A stretch of DNA of 64,000 nt from Phycisphaerae bacterium (GTDB lineage: Bacteria > Planctomycetota > Phycisphaerae > UBA1845), in contig JAGFJJ010000006.1 in assembly GCA_024102815.1 (NCBI GenBank), forward strand, positions 124,001 to 188,000. The letters run 5' to 3'. The position numbers were made by a program, and so were the translations under genes. The notes beneath the pieces were generated by a model that did no database searches, was not told the origin of the DNA, and saw nothing but the letters and a program-made list of their open reading frames with translations. Shown piece by piece: positions 23,958 through 34,256 of the stretch; positions within the stretch are counted from its first letter, which is position 1, and every line of letters starts with the position of its first letter.

Positions 23958-25691
23958 CTACGCACTGGATAAGGGAATGTCATCGAACAACGTGGCGTCA
24001 GACCGCAGGTTTTCCAGGGTCGGGACAACCGACTCCGAGAGCCTTTTGCATTTGGTAACATTCTTGAATAGACTTGCCGGGTAAGATCCGGGGAACACGG
24101 ATTCGACGGCTCGCGTTACGATTTCTACAACCTTAGCGGTGAATTCTTTGGCGGAGGCGCCCAACTTGGACAACTCCTGTCGATCTATTGGACCGTTCTT
24201 GATCATGCACAAACGGAAGACATGGTGCAAAATAAACCGATTTCCGTGAACAGCAATGAGTCGATTGCGACCGCTGGCTGCGAATTCCAGGCCGCGAATG
24301 ACCTTATCGACTTCTCGCATCACTTCTACCCGGCGCCATACTTGGTCTCCTGTCAGTTCGTCGTTGAATAGAAGACGATACGGTTGGCGATCAATGTCTT
24401 CCCATAGTTTCCCGAGTTCTCGCTTTGCCTGCACGGCAAGACTGAGATCAGGGTGGGCGCACGCTAGCGCGATCGTGGCGTGCGTCAGTGTGCAGCCCTT
24501 ATCAGGATCGGGATCGCGTTCTCCTCGTTTCACGACATAGATTCTGCCGTCTAATTGCATCTCGATCCGAATACGCTCCTGTTCCTTATCGAGAGCCGCG
24601 AAATCCTGTCGTTCAATTCGGTTTTGTGTGTTGGTGGCCCTCGCGACACGAGTAGCGAAACCATCCGGGCATTGTTCGAGTGAAATGAACCTGATGAACA
24701 CTCTTGCTCTTTGAAAAGTATCCGTGTTCACTCTTGATGCCTGGGTGATCGCCGCAACCGTTTGGGCACCATTCACGATGCTGACGCCCTGGCACACAAA
24801 ATATCCACTCTGCCTATTCTCTCCACCTAGCGGCTTCTTCTGAATCGAATCGGCAAGGGCGGTAACTCCATTGTTGAAGTACCAGAAATTCTCCGGCTCT
24901 TGAAGCAGTGTCTCTGTGATCGCAGCATTGACAGCTGACCGATCAAGCACCTTCCTCAGGTTGAGGTCGAGAAGCCGCGGGCCATATTCTTCATACCACC
25001 TCGCGACTTCGCTCGCATCAATCTGCCCGTAGTACGCCTGCAGCGGGTCATCGATTCTGCCCCATTGGTGGAGCCCGACTTCCAGAGTAATGGGTTCACG
25101 TCTTCCTTCGTTTGCGACAAACCTATGGACTTCGGCTTGCCGGATTACACGATAACTAGCCAGCTCGCTAGTGTCGTTAACTTGCTCAAGGAAGTTATCG
25201 ATCGTTTCAATTTGGCGCCTATCGGGGGGCTGCACCGACGTGGAAATGAAAATCAATCGGAACCGAGTCTTCGGATCGTCGAGAGCTTTCAGAAGAGCGT
25301 CCTGGTGCTGGTTGACTCTGGGATTGAATCGATCGAACTTGGCGTTAAGCAGGTCATCGAACCCGCGAAGGACCTTGTTGACCTGGTCGGACGTCAATCC
25401 TGTTCGACCGCTGTCAGACCATTTTGATTGAACGATGCTGACGGTAGAGTCGATCGGATCGACGTACAACGCGTCAATCCCATTGTCGTCGCCTCCGTCG
25501 ACAACGTAGCTGGCAGAAGTCTTCGCGTCAATCGGCGAGAACATCATGAGCCCGTACGCAGCTAGGGCACGCGACAAAAATGCTGCATGCCGGTCGGTCT
25601 CAGCATGGTCGGCGTAGTCGTCAAGGGCGATCAGTCCGTCGAACTTGTTCTGCAGTGCTACTCTGATATGTCGAATGTGAAGTTCGGACAT
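23958..25691 (-). CDS. AIPR family protein (abortive-infection phage-resistance type)
   Basis: 577 residues. The N-terminal 100 residues carry a PD-(D/E)xK-like core: GGDDNGIDALYVD (Asp73) and SIVQSKW (Gln88, Lys90), so nuclease activity is plausible. The central AIPR domain includes NFWYFNNGVTALAD, QGVSIVNGAQTVAAI and ATNTQNRIERQDFAAL, then IEMQLDGRIYVVKRGE. AIPR proteins occur in phage-defence loci; the mechanism is not known to me in detail. It starts six bases after the icd stop (SD AGAGGA), so it is read as the last gene behind icd. Three 60-base lines counted at 50-57% GC against 73% for one icd line, which suggests transfer. Confidence 0.85.
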   Translation of the reverse strand: MSELHIRHIRVALQNKFDGLIALDDYADHAETDRHAAFLSRALAAYGLMMFSPIDAKTSASYVVDGGDDNGIDALYVDPIDSTVSIVQSKWSDSGRTGLTSDQVNKVLRGFDDLLNAKFDRFNPRVNQHQDALLKALDDPKTRFRLIFISTSVQPPDRRQIETIDNFLEQVNDTSELASYRVIRQAEVHRFVANEGRREPITLEVGLHQWGRIDDPLQAYYGQIDASEVARWYEEYGPRLLDLNLRKVLDRSAVNAAITETLLQEPENFWYFNNGVTALADSIQKKPLGGENRQSGYFVCQGVSIVNGAQTVAAITQASRVNTDTFQRARVFIRFISLEQCPDGFATRVARATNTQNRIERQDFAALDKEQERIRIEMQLDGRIYVVKRGERDPDPDKGCTLTHATIALACAHPDLSLAVQAKRELGKLWEDIDRQPYRLLFNDELTGDQVWRRVEVMREVDKVIRGLEFAASGRNRLIAVHGNRFILHHVFRLCMIKNGPIDRQELSKLGASAKEFTAKVVEIVTRAVESVFPGSYPASLFKNVTKCKRLSESVVPTLENLRSDATLFDDIPLSSA

Positions 25692-25697
25692 ATCCTC

Positions 25698-27002
<1,305 letters not shown>

Positions 27003-27245
27003 CGCTTGAGGCTCCGGTTGGCAGCGGCCGCGGTCGTTTCGTCGGCCAGGAAATCGAAACAAGGAAACACGGGCGGGCGCAGCGGCCCGGCGAATGGTAA
27101 CGCGCGGCCGGTCGTCCGTCTTGAGCGTGTGAAATGTACGACGAATGGGGGGTGAAGGCAACGAATGGCGGGTCCTCCAACGGGTGCATCGGAAGGCGGT
27201 TTGCGTTCGCTGTGGCGCGCGGCGCCGTTCCGCCGCGGACGAGGA

Positions 27246-27274
27246 CTGGATTCCGGCTTTCGCTGGAATGACGG
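27246..27274. repeat. GGATTCC/GGAATG-type intergenic repeat
   Basis: CTGGATTCCGGCTTTCGC followed by TGGAATGACGG, an imperfect hairpin of a kind dispersed in many bacterial genomes. A trace (CGCCGGAATGACG) is also seen near 45230. Confidence 0.5.
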
Positions 27275-27300
27275 GAGGTGCCGCGTCGGAAACGAGAAGA

Positions 27301-28164
27301 TCAGTCGGACTGATGGATGGCGAGCAGGAGTCGAACCAGGGCGATGGTCTCGCGGACGTCGTGCACGCGGAGCATCGAGGCTCCGCCCAGCGCGGCGACG
27401 GCGGCGCAGGCGAGGGAGCCGCAGAGGCGCGCCGTGGGATCGGCCGCTTCGGGGGGTTCTGATGCAGAGAGTAACGAGGCGATGAAGCGCTTACGTGAGG
27501 CGCCGATTAACACAGGGTAGCCGAGGGAGGTGAAGCGGTCGGTGTTGCGGAGGATGGCGAGGTTGTGCTCCGTGCGCTTGCCGAAGCCAATGCCGGGGTC
27601 GAGCACGATGCGCGAACGGTCGATGCCGTGGGATTCGGCGAAGCGGGCGCGCTCGAGAAGAAACTGCGTGATCTCGCCGACGACATCGTCGTACTGCGGA
27701 CCGCCGCCGGCCTGCATCGTGGCGGGTGTTCCGCGGCGGTGCATGAGCACGACATGGCAGCCGCGGCGGGCGATGAGTGACACGAGTCTGTCATCGTCGC
27801 GGAGGGCGGCGGTGTCATTGACCATGTCAGCGCCGGCATCGAGGGCGGCTTCGGCGACGGCGGCCAGACGTACGTCGATGGAGAGCGGGAAGCGCGGGTA
27901 CCGTTCGCGGATGGCACGGATTACGGGAACGGCGCGGGCGATCTGCTCATCGGCGGGAACATCGGCCGCACCGGGACGGGTGGATTCGGGTCCGACGTCG
28001 ATAATGTCGGCCCCTTCGTCGATCATCTCCTCGGCACGGGCAAGGGCATCGCCGGTCGAGGCGAACCGGCCGCCGTCGCTGAAGGAATCGGGCGTGACGT
28101 TGAGGATGCCCATGATCCAGGGGCGGCGGTTGGAATCGACGGAGCGATTGGGAAGATCGGGCAT
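27301..28164 (-). CDS. folP: Dihydropteroate synthase
   Basis: 287 residues from ATG 28164 (a GTG one codon earlier is possible). The two signature regions are intact: [18 protein letters not shown] and [14 protein letters not shown], followed by [26 protein letters not shown] and [11 protein letters not shown] with the SRK loop. It joins p-aminobenzoate to hydroxymethyl-dihydropterin pyrophosphate in folate synthesis and is the sulfonamide target. It lies 93 bp downstream of infA on the same strand and may share its promoter. Confidence 0.95.
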   Translation of the reverse strand: MPDLPNRSVDSNRRPWIMGILNVTPDSFSDGGRFASTGDALARAEEMIDEGADIIDVGPESTRPGAADVPADEQIARAVPVIRAIRERYPRFPLSIDVRLAAVAEAALDAGADMVNDTAALRDDDRLVSLIARRGCHVVLMHRRGTPATMQAGGGPQYDDVVGEITQFLLERARFAESHGIDRSRIVLDPGIGFGKRTEHNLAILRNTDRFTSLGYPVLIGASRKRFIASLLSASEPPEAADPTARLCGSLACAAVAALGGASMLRVHDVRETIALVRLLLAIHQSD

Positions 28165-28257
28165 CACGCGCGGCTCACCATGCGACCGCCGGGTTGACAG
28201 GGAATGTGGAAGGCTCGTTCGTGGCGGGGAGAGACGCCGGCGTAGCTTTCGGATCGG

Positions 28258-28494
28258 CTAGCGTTGCTTGGTTCCGCGGTAGACGATACGACCGCGGGTG
28301 AGATCGTAGGGCGAGATTTCGACGATGACCGTGTCACCGGGGAGAATTCGAATATAGAACTTGCGCATCTTTCCGGAGATCGTTGCGAGGACATGGTGCT
28401 TCTCGCCGCCGACTTCGATCTCCACGCGGAACATCGCGTTGGGCAACGCGGCGACCACCGTACCTTCGCATTCAATGGCTTCGACCTTCGCCAT
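28258..28494 (-). CDS. infA: Translation initiation factor IF-1
   Basis: 78 residues, slightly longer than the usual 71-72. The OB-fold is unmistakable: [20 protein letters not shown], then [43 protein letters not shown]-1 binds the 30S A site together with IF-2 and IF-3. ATG 28494 has AGGGGG but about 14 bases away, an unusually long spacing; a small ORF with an ideal AGGAGG site starts upstream and overlaps the infA start (see 28472-28546), which may couple translation. The longer frame reaching 28905 is not part of the protein. Confidence 0.94.
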   Translation of the reverse strand: MAKVEAIECEGTVVAALPNAMFRVEIEVGGEKHHVLATISGKMRKFYIRILPGDTVIVEISPYDLTRGRIVYRGTKQR

Positions 28495-28546
28495 GCAGAC
28501 GACAATACCCCCTGAACGTCGCGGTGCCGCGCTTGACAGTCGGCAC
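28472..28546 (-). CDS. Possible leader ORF overlapping the infA start
   Basis: A GTG at 28546 lies five bases after a perfect AGGAGG (28557-28552). The frame encodes 24 residues ([15 protein letters not shown], then RLHGEGRSH) and stops with TGA 23 bases inside infA, in another frame. The peptide has no known relatives. The arrangement would allow ribosomes ending the leader to reinitiate at the nearby infA ATG. It may also be chance. Confidence 0.3.
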   Translation of the reverse strand: MPTVKRGTATFRGYCRLHGEGRSH

Positions 28547-28616
28547 CGACACCTCCTGAAAACCGGCGATCTCGGCCGTGACCACCGGAAACATTTACGG
28601 TGACAAGCGTGCGGGT

Positions 28617-28644
28617 AGTATACGCCTGTACAGGCACCGGGCAA
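28617..28644 (-). promoter_or_regulatory. Candidate infA promoter
   Basis: On the minus strand TTGCCC (28644-28639) and TATACT (28622-28617) are 16 bases apart. Transcription would start near 28610, leaving a leader of about 115 bases before infA, which contains the small leader ORF. Confidence 0.45.
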
Positions 28645-28712
28645 GGGTGTCCTGTGAGAAACACGCGTCCGGCTCGAATTGCGACGCTCGAAACCAAGGC
28701 AGGTGATTCGCG

Positions 28713-30902
28713 ATGAAACAAGCAAGTAAAGGCAATCCGGGCGGTCAGGGGCTTCGCCATCCGACCATGATTGCCACGGTTGCCGTGCTGTTGGCCGGTG
28801 TAACGGGCTGCATGGGACCCGCTCCGGTGGTGCGCATGGAGGCCCAGCGTTACCGCCTGGAGGCGGCCCTGGAACCGTCCGGGCATCGCTTGGAGGCACG
28901 CTCAACCGTGGATCTGACGCTGGCGGATGCGGGCATCCCGCCGAAAGGTCCGGTGACCGTCGAACTGGAGCTGAATCCCGCGCTCCGTGTTTCGGGGGTC
29001 AGCGCCGCGGGGGCGGACGTGCGGCGGTGGCGGTCCGTGCGATCGAAAGCGGCCAAGCCAGACGAGAAGGATACGCAGACGCTTCGGATCGTACTGGATC
29101 GGCCGGTTAAGGCAGTTACCCTTTTCGTGGATTACCAGGGGGTCCTTCAGGAGGATCTCCAGGCCGGCGAGAAGCCGGGGCAGATTCACAATTTCGACGT
29201 CGATGCCCACATCGGACCTGAAGGCATCTACCTGGGCGACGGATCGTGGTATCCGCGGCCGGTGGAGGCGGAGAGCGCGCGACCGGAACTCGCGGATTTC
29301 GAGTTGCTGGTGAATCCGGTTGCGGGCATGGAACTGGTCGCGGGGGCGGAACGGGATACGGCACTGGCGGCGCGGTCGGGGATGCTGGCGTGGCAGACGC
29401 CGTATCCAGTGAGTCACCTCGTGCTGGTGGGTGGTCCGCACGAGGTATTGGAACGCAAGATCGGCCGGGTTCTTGTACGCCTCCATCTCAAACCCGACCA
29501 GACGCAGTATGCGGAAACGCTCTTTGAGGCCACGGCGCGCAATCTCGAACGCTATGAACCGCTCATCGGTCCGTTTCCCGGCCGGGAGTACGCCATCGTG
29601 GACAACTTCTTCAGCAGCGGGTTTGCGTTTCCCATGTTCACCCTGCTCAGTTCCGCGGTGATCAACATGAGCCCGCGAATGGCAACCGCCCATGGGTACC
29701 TCGATCACGAGTTTCTCCATAGCTGGTGGGGGAACGGGATTGACGTCGATCCGACGGACGGCAACTGGTGCGAGGCGCTGGCCAGCTACGGGGCGAACTA
29801 CTACGGGTACGTTCTTGATGGAAACGAGTCGGAGGCGCGGCGTATTCGCCGCAATTACTGCCACTTCCAGAGTCGGCTCAAGCCCGATGAGGACAAGCCA
29901 CTGGGCACGTTCGGGCAGGAAGGCGGCTGCGGTCGGGGCATCGCCTACCAGAAGGGCGCCATGGTTTTTCATATGCTGGCTCGCAAGATCGGCCAGGACC
30001 ATTTCTGGGCGGCCATGCGGCGCCTCACGGACGAATACCTGGGACGGTACGCCGCATGGGGAGACATCCGCCGGCTGTGCGAAGAAGCGGGGAACGTCTC
30101 GCTGGAGACATTCATCGAGCAATGGGTTCGGGGAAGCGGAGCGCCGCTGCTGCGCCTGCGTTCCGCGAAGTACGACTCGGCCGAGAGCATGCTGCTGCTC
30201 GAACTGTACCAGGGCGACCCACCGTTTGAACTGGACGTTCCGGTGCGGATCACGCACGCCGACGGGCAGAAGGACATCATCGTGCCGCTATCCGCACCTT
30301 CGGCGGTGGTTCCCGTGAAAGTGGATGTCATCCCGCTTCGCGTGGAGGTCGATCCCGACTTTGACGTTTTTCGCAAGGTTCCGCCCGACGAGATCATTCC
30401 CACGACGGCGACGACGCGATCCGGAGGCGCGCTGGTGACGATACGGCCGGCCGGGGAAGTGCCCAAGGAGCTGGCGTCGCTCCAGAAGACGTTTGAATCG
30501 AGTTTCAAAAAGGACGGCGTGACGGCGTCGCTCGTGGCCGGCGACATCCGCGAAGGCGCCCTGGCCGGGAACAACGTGCTTATCCTCGGGGACGCGGTTC
30601 ACGATGGCTACGTCAGCGGGTTCCTGTCGGCGATCGAGTTTCCAGTGAAATGGACCGACGAGGGATTCGAGTTTGAGGGCGTGGCCTATACCGACCCGGG
30701 TGATGCCCTGCTTTGCACCGTGCGTCACCCGGATGTCGTCGGCGGGGGCATTACGGTGGTCTACGCCAACTCGGAAGAAGCACTTCCTCGAGCGGGATTG
30801 GTGCCCTTCTACGACAACAGCCTGGTCATTTTCCAGAACGGGACGCCGCAGGTACGGCGGGACTTCGAGCACCACGACGTCGTGGAGGTCGAGAAGCTGT
30901 AA
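28713..30902 (+). CDS. M1-like zinc metallopeptidase, probable lipoprotein
   Basis: 729 residues. A lipobox (VTGC, Cys33) after a hydrophobic segment marks a membrane-anchored lipoprotein. The catalytic site is HEFLH (residues 332-336), followed by [10 protein letters not shown], in which Glu354 is the likely third zinc ligand. The spacing between the last His and this Glu is 17 residues, one fewer than the usual 18 of M1 aminopeptidases. The N-terminal 250 residues form the expected beta-rich domain; the region after 500 includes a C-terminal part with no clear family. It probably trims peptides outside the inner membrane. ATG 28713 follows AGGCAGGTG. The gene is divergent from infA. Confidence 0.8.
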   Translation: MKQASKGNPGGQGLRHPTMIATVAVLLAGVTGCMGPAPVVRMEAQRYRLEAALEPSGHRLEARSTVDLTLADAGIPPKGPVTVELELNPALRVSGVSAAGADVRRWRSVRSKAAKPDEKDTQTLRIVLDRPVKAVTLFVDYQGVLQEDLQAGEKPGQIHNFDVDAHIGPEGIYLGDGSWYPRPVEAESARPELADFELLVNPVAGMELVAGAERDTALAARSGMLAWQTPYPVSHLVLVGGPHEVLERKIGRVLVRLHLKPDQTQYAETLFEATARNLERYEPLIGPFPGREYAIVDNFFSSGFAFPMFTLLSSAVINMSPRMATAHGYLDHEFLHSWWGNGIDVDPTDGNWCEALASYGANYYGYVLDGNESEARRIRRNYCHFQSRLKPDEDKPLGTFGQEGGCGRGIAYQKGAMVFHMLARKIGQDHFWAAMRRLTDEYLGRYAAWGDIRRLCEEAGNVSLETFIEQWVRGSGAPLLRLRSAKYDSAESMLLLELYQGDPPFELDVPVRITHADGQKDIIVPLSAPSAVVPVKVDVIPLRVEVDPDFDVFRKVPPDEIIPTTATTRSGGALVTIRPAGEVPKELASLQKTFESSFKKDGVTASLVAGDIREGALAGNNVLILGDAVHDGYVSGFLSAIEFPVKWTDEGFEFEGVAYTDPGDALLCTVRHPDVVGGGITVVYANSEEALPRAGLVPFYDNSLVIFQNGTPQVRRDFEHHDVVEVEKL

Positions 30903-30931
30903 CTCCGCTCGCATCCGCCTGAACAGGTCTC

Positions 30932-31426
30932 ATGGGGTCGCCGAGGATGGGTCGCGTCGATCGCATCAGCGTTTCTCTGGACGCCGAACTGCTGGCCGCG
31001 TTCGATCGATACATTCTTCAACTTGGATACGTGAACCGGTCGGAGGCGATTCGCGATCTGATCCGCCGACAACTCGGCGAGGCAAGGGAGAGTCCCGGAG
31101 CGGCAGACGCAGCCGGGGTGCTCACCTTCTTCTGCAATCGAGAGTCTCACGAAGCGTGGAACCTGATCCGGGGGGAGTTTGGATCCACTTCCTCGCCGGC
31201 TGAAGTACTGACGGTTCGCCCGATCGAGGGATACACGGATTGGATCGTCGTGCCACTTCGAGGCCCGGCGGAACGTATCCGGTCTCTGTCCGAGCGGGTC
31301 GGCGCGATTCGCGGGGTAACGCATGCTCGTTTCGTGTCGCTGCCCATCATCCCGGACGAGCGTCTGCCCGATGGCAAGGGCGGGTTGGCCAGCCCGGGGG
31401 GTGCAGTTGACTTCCGGTCCGGTTGA
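30932..31426 (+). CDS. NikR-like ribbon-helix-helix regulator lacking nickel ligands
   Basis: 164 residues. The N-terminus is a CopG-type RHH DNA-binding domain (RVDRISVSLDAELLAAFDRY, then NRSEAIRDLIRRQL), and residues 60-140 follow the NikR ACT-like regulatory domain: GVLTFFCNRESHEAWNL, SPAEVLTVRPIEGYTDWIVV, IRSLSERVGAIRGVTHARFV. In E. coli NikR the high-affinity nickel site uses His87, His89, Cys95 and His76; the aligned positions here are Thr/Arg/Gly/Asp-type residues, so nickel sensing in the normal way is unlikely. ATG 30932 or 30947 may be the start. It has a C-terminal Gly/Pro-rich tail. Targets are unknown. Confidence 0.75.
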   Translation: MGSPRMGRVDRISVSLDAELLAAFDRYILQLGYVNRSEAIRDLIRRQLGEARESPGAADAAGVLTFFCNRESHEAWNLIRGEFGSTSSPAEVLTVRPIEGYTDWIVVPLRGPAERIRSLSERVGAIRGVTHARFVSLPIIPDERLPDGKGGLASPGGAVDFRSG

Positions 31427-31450
31427 CAGGAACGCCGCGGAAGATAGATT
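31423..31450 (+). promoter_or_regulatory. Candidate promoter of tRNA-Leu
   Basis: A perfect TTGACA (31423-31428), overlapping the stop of the NikR-like gene, and TAGATT (31445-31450) with a 16-base spacer. The predicted start, about 31457, lies some 58 bases before the tRNA. Confidence 0.45.
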
Positions 31451-31514
31451 GGGCGGTTTGCGACGCGGAGACGAGAAATCGGGTGGATTGCGCCCGGGCT
31501 CGAGGATCCGATGC

Positions 31515-31598
31515 GCGGATGTGGCGGAATTGGCAGACGCGCAGGTTTCAGGTACCTGTGGGCTAACGCTCGTGGAGGTTCGACTCCTCTCATCCGCA
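31515..31598 (+). tRNA. tRNA-Leu (CAG)
   Basis: 84 bases with a long variable arm, as for class II leucine tRNAs. The acceptor arms GCGGATG (31515-31521) and CATCCGC (31591-31597) pair fully, with discriminator A at 31598. The anticodon stem CAGGT/ACCTG closes the loop TTCAGGT, giving anticodon CAG, which reads CUG. GTTCGAC of the T loop is present. CCA is not encoded. Confidence 0.95.
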
Positions 31599-31764
31599 TG
31601 GCCACTTCACTCCGTTCCAGGGCCGCAAGGACAAGCTGCTCTCGATGATGTGGTCGCTTCCTGAACGCCGGGCGTCGGCGTCGGGCATTCAGAGACGCGG
31701 GTGGTCGTGCCGGTCCGTCGCGCGGCCCGACCGATCGTTCAATGCCAGCAGCAGCTCAAGGACC

Positions 31765-33009
31765 ATGCCGCAGCGCACTCCCCTCAAGGTGCTCATCGCC
31801 GACAAGTTCGAGGAATCCGGCCTCAACGAACTGAAGGAACTCGGTTACGAGGTGACCTACAACGCCGCGCTGAATGGCGCGGAGTTGAAGGAAGCGATCT
31901 CCGAATCCGCGTGCGACGTCCTCGTCGTTCGAAGTACCAAGGTCACGGCCACGATGCTGGATGCGGGAACCCGGTTGGGGCTGGTGGTCCGGGCGGGTGC
32001 GGGCTACGACACGATCGATGTCGACGCCGCGTCGAAACACAGCATTTTCGTGGCCAACTGCCCCGGGAAGAACGCGGTCGCGGTCGCGGAGCTGACCTTC
32101 GCACTGATCCTTGCCCTCGATCGACTGCTCGTGGAAAACGTCACTGATCTGCGCGAGGGCGTGTGGAATAAGACGAGATACGGCCAGGCGCGGGGACTGA
32201 TGGGCCGCACCCTGGGCGTGCTCGGCGTCGGGCAGATCGGAAGCATGGTCATCGAGCGCGCTCAGGCGTTCGGTATGAACGTGGTTGCGTGGAGCCGATC
32301 GCTGACCATCGAGCAGGCGGAAATGCTGCAGGTCATCCGCTGTTCGAGTCCCGGGGAGGTGGCCTCGGCCTGCGACATCCTGACGATCCATCTGCCCGCG
32401 GCGCCGGAGACCAAGCACATCGTCAACGAAGAAGTGCTCAACCGGCTTTCTCCGGGCAGCTACGTTATCAATACCTCGAGGCCGGAATTGCTGGATTACA
32501 AGGCCCTGGCCAGCGCCATCAAGAACCTGGAACTCCGCGCCGGGCTGGACGTCTTCCCGCACGAACCTGCGTCGTCCACGGGCAAGTTCAGCGACTCGAT
32601 TGTTCAGGCATCCGGAATTGTCTACGGAACGCACCACATCGGCGCGTCGACACAGCAGGCCCAGGAAGCGATCGCCTCGGAGGCGGTCCGCGTCATTCGC
32701 GTTTTCCATGAATCCGGCCGCGTGATCAACTGCGTGAATCTGCGGGGTCACACCGACGCCAGCTGGTCCTTGCGTGTCCGGCATATGAACAAGCCTGGAG
32801 TTCTGGCTTTCGTCCTCCAGTCCCTCAGCGAGGACGGTATCAACGTTGAGGAGATGGAAAACGTCATTTGCGAAGGCGGGAAGTCCGCCTGTGCCCAGAT
32901 CAAACTGGAACGCAGCCTCTCTGAAAAGCTCTTATCCCGGCTTGAGAAGGGAAATCAGCACATCATCGGGGTCACGCAGTCCAAGCTTCGCTCCGACGGC
33001 GTGGAGTGA
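31765..33009 (+). CDS. serA: D-3-phosphoglycerate dehydrogenase with ACT domain
   Basis: 414 residues from ATG 31765 (AAGGA upstream). The fold follows E. coli SerA: LVVRAGAGYDTIDVDAA, the NAD-binding LGVLGVGQIGSMVIERA, and catalytic Arg (NTSRPELL), Glu (GLDVFPHEP) and His (GTHHIGASTQQAQEA). The C-terminal ACT domain (about 335-414, NKPGVLAFVLQSLSEDGINV) would bind serine for feedback. It oxidises 3-phosphoglycerate, the first step of serine synthesis. Many 2-hydroxyacid dehydrogenases share this fold, but the ACT domain and motif spacing favour SerA. It lies 166 bp behind tRNA-Leu. Confidence 0.9.
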   Translation: MPQRTPLKVLIADKFEESGLNELKELGYEVTYNAALNGAELKEAISESACDVLVVRSTKVTATMLDAGTRLGLVVRAGAGYDTIDVDAASKHSIFVANCPGKNAVAVAELTFALILALDRLLVENVTDLREGVWNKTRYGQARGLMGRTLGVLGVGQIGSMVIERAQAFGMNVVAWSRSLTIEQAEMLQVIRCSSPGEVASACDILTIHLPAAPETKHIVNEEVLNRLSPGSYVINTSRPELLDYKALASAIKNLELRAGLDVFPHEPASSTGKFSDSIVQASGIVYGTHHIGASTQQAQEAIASEAVRVIRVFHESGRVINCVNLRGHTDASWSLRVRHMNKPGVLAFVLQSLSEDGINVEEMENVICEGGKSACAQIKLERSLSEKLLSRLEKGNQHIIGVTQSKLRSDGVE

Positions 33010-33147
33010 ATTACCGCTGTATCCGAACCGATACCAAGTTTAGGCGCCGGGTGATTCTCCGCTTGGGGGGAGAGTCCCCGGCCGATTCTGCGCATTCCGG
33101 GGCGCTGGGCTCGCTGGAGTGCATTCTCCCGACCAGAGGGCCGCCCC

Positions 33148-33618
33148 TTGCCCATCGATTCGGACACCATCGAAACACAGCGTGCCCTGCTCGCGCTCCT
33201 GCGGACCCTGGAGACAGGCCATGGACGTCCGATCGAGAGCCGCGAGAATCAGCGCAGCGAACCGCGCCAGATCCTGCAAGCCCCTTGTGTGCTTTCCCTG
33301 TTCGTGGACAACGGACGAGCTTCTCGGACCATACCCGGCATTGTCCGCAACATCGCGTTTTCGGGCGTTTCCGTGGTAGCGAAAACGGGAAGTCCGGTAC
33401 GGGCGGACCGCCCCGTCGAGATCGAGATTGACACGGCCCCCGGGCAGCGGACCTACGCGGCCGGAACTGTGGCATTCTGCCGCCGCGTGACGGAACAGTG
33501 CTTTGAGATCGGCATCGCCGTGCAGGCCGTGGGCGCGAGTCCGATACTCGTGGCTGACATCGCCCTGGCGCGCAGCTTGTACGAATGGTTCGATCGTGCG
33601 CTGCAGGTCCGTGAATAG
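33148..33618 (+). CDS. PilZ domain protein 1
   Basis: 156 residues from a TTG at 33148. The PilZ c-di-GMP motif RxxxR is present as RSEPR (about residues 36-40); the second motif, normally (D/N)xSxxG, reads NIAFSG, with Ala in place of the first Ser, so ligand binding may be weaker. A beta-barrel follows (FSGVSVVAKTG to CFEIGIAVQAVG) with a C-terminal helix. PilZ proteins sense the second messenger c-di-GMP to control motility, exopolysaccharide or secretion. It heads a small group with the Tad-like VWA protein and a second PilZ gene. Confidence 0.8.
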   Translation: MPIDSDTIETQRALLALLRTLETGHGRPIESRENQRSEPRQILQAPCVLSLFVDNGRASRTIPGIVRNIAFSGVSVVAKTGSPVRADRPVEIEIDTAPGQRTYAAGTVAFCRRVTEQCFEIGIAVQAVGASPILVADIALARSLYEWFDRALQVRE

Positions 33619-33742
33619 CCACGTCCTCACGGCGTCGCCGGATCCTCGCTTCCGCCCCCCCACAGTCCCCGTCGTTCGAAGTCCCGCGCCCCTTGTTTCA
33701 ATGGTTTTCGGCGCCTACCGTCGAGTGACAGTGTGATGTCTC

Positions 33743-34084
33743 TTGGCTTTCGGGCGTAATTCCGCCTGGAAATGGTTGAATGCCGTCCGCCGAATCGGCG
33801 GCGCGACTCGAGGGGAAGTCGCAAACGTGCTTCGAGGAAACCGCAACCACCACCGGATAGCATCGCTCCGCATGCGCGCCTTCGCATTTGTGGGCGTGAT
33901 GTACCTCTTTCTGCTGATCGGAGGTTTCATCACGCTCCGCATTCACCGCAGTCTCCGCGAGCACATCAACGACCTGGTTCCCGATAAGTCTACGCAGAGC
34001 CAGGTCACGAGCCGCGATGACCATTCGTCCACGTCCGCAAACGCGGGAGGCCTTCTGCCGAACTTCAAGTTTTCCTTGCCTTGA
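33743..34084 (+). CDS. Hypothetical single-span membrane protein
   Basis: Up to 113 residues from a TTG at 33743; a shorter form from ATG 33872 (70 residues) is equally likely because neither has a clear ribosome-binding site. One strong membrane segment (MRAFAFVGVMYLFLLIGGFI) is followed by a Ser/Asp-rich soluble tail. No family is recognised. It lies between a PilZ gene and the Tad-like VWA gene in the same direction, so it may belong to the same surface or pilus function. Confidence 0.45.
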   Translation: MAFGRNSAWKWLNAVRRIGGATRGEVANVLRGNRNHHRIASLRMRAFAFVGVMYLFLLIGGFITLRIHRSLREHINDLVPDKSTQSQVTSRDDHSSTSANAGGLLPNFKFSLP

Positions 34085-34256
34085 CGTGCATGCCCTGCAT
34101 AAAGTCAGGTGCCCTGCGGGAATCGGGGTATCGCGGCGACGCACGAGTCATGCCGCAGTCTTCAGCAATCACAAGACTTACATCTCATCAGTCAGTGCCG
34201 GCCCGGCGTCACTCGTGGCGCCGGACCGCCGGCACGGCAACAGCGAGGGGGGAGAA

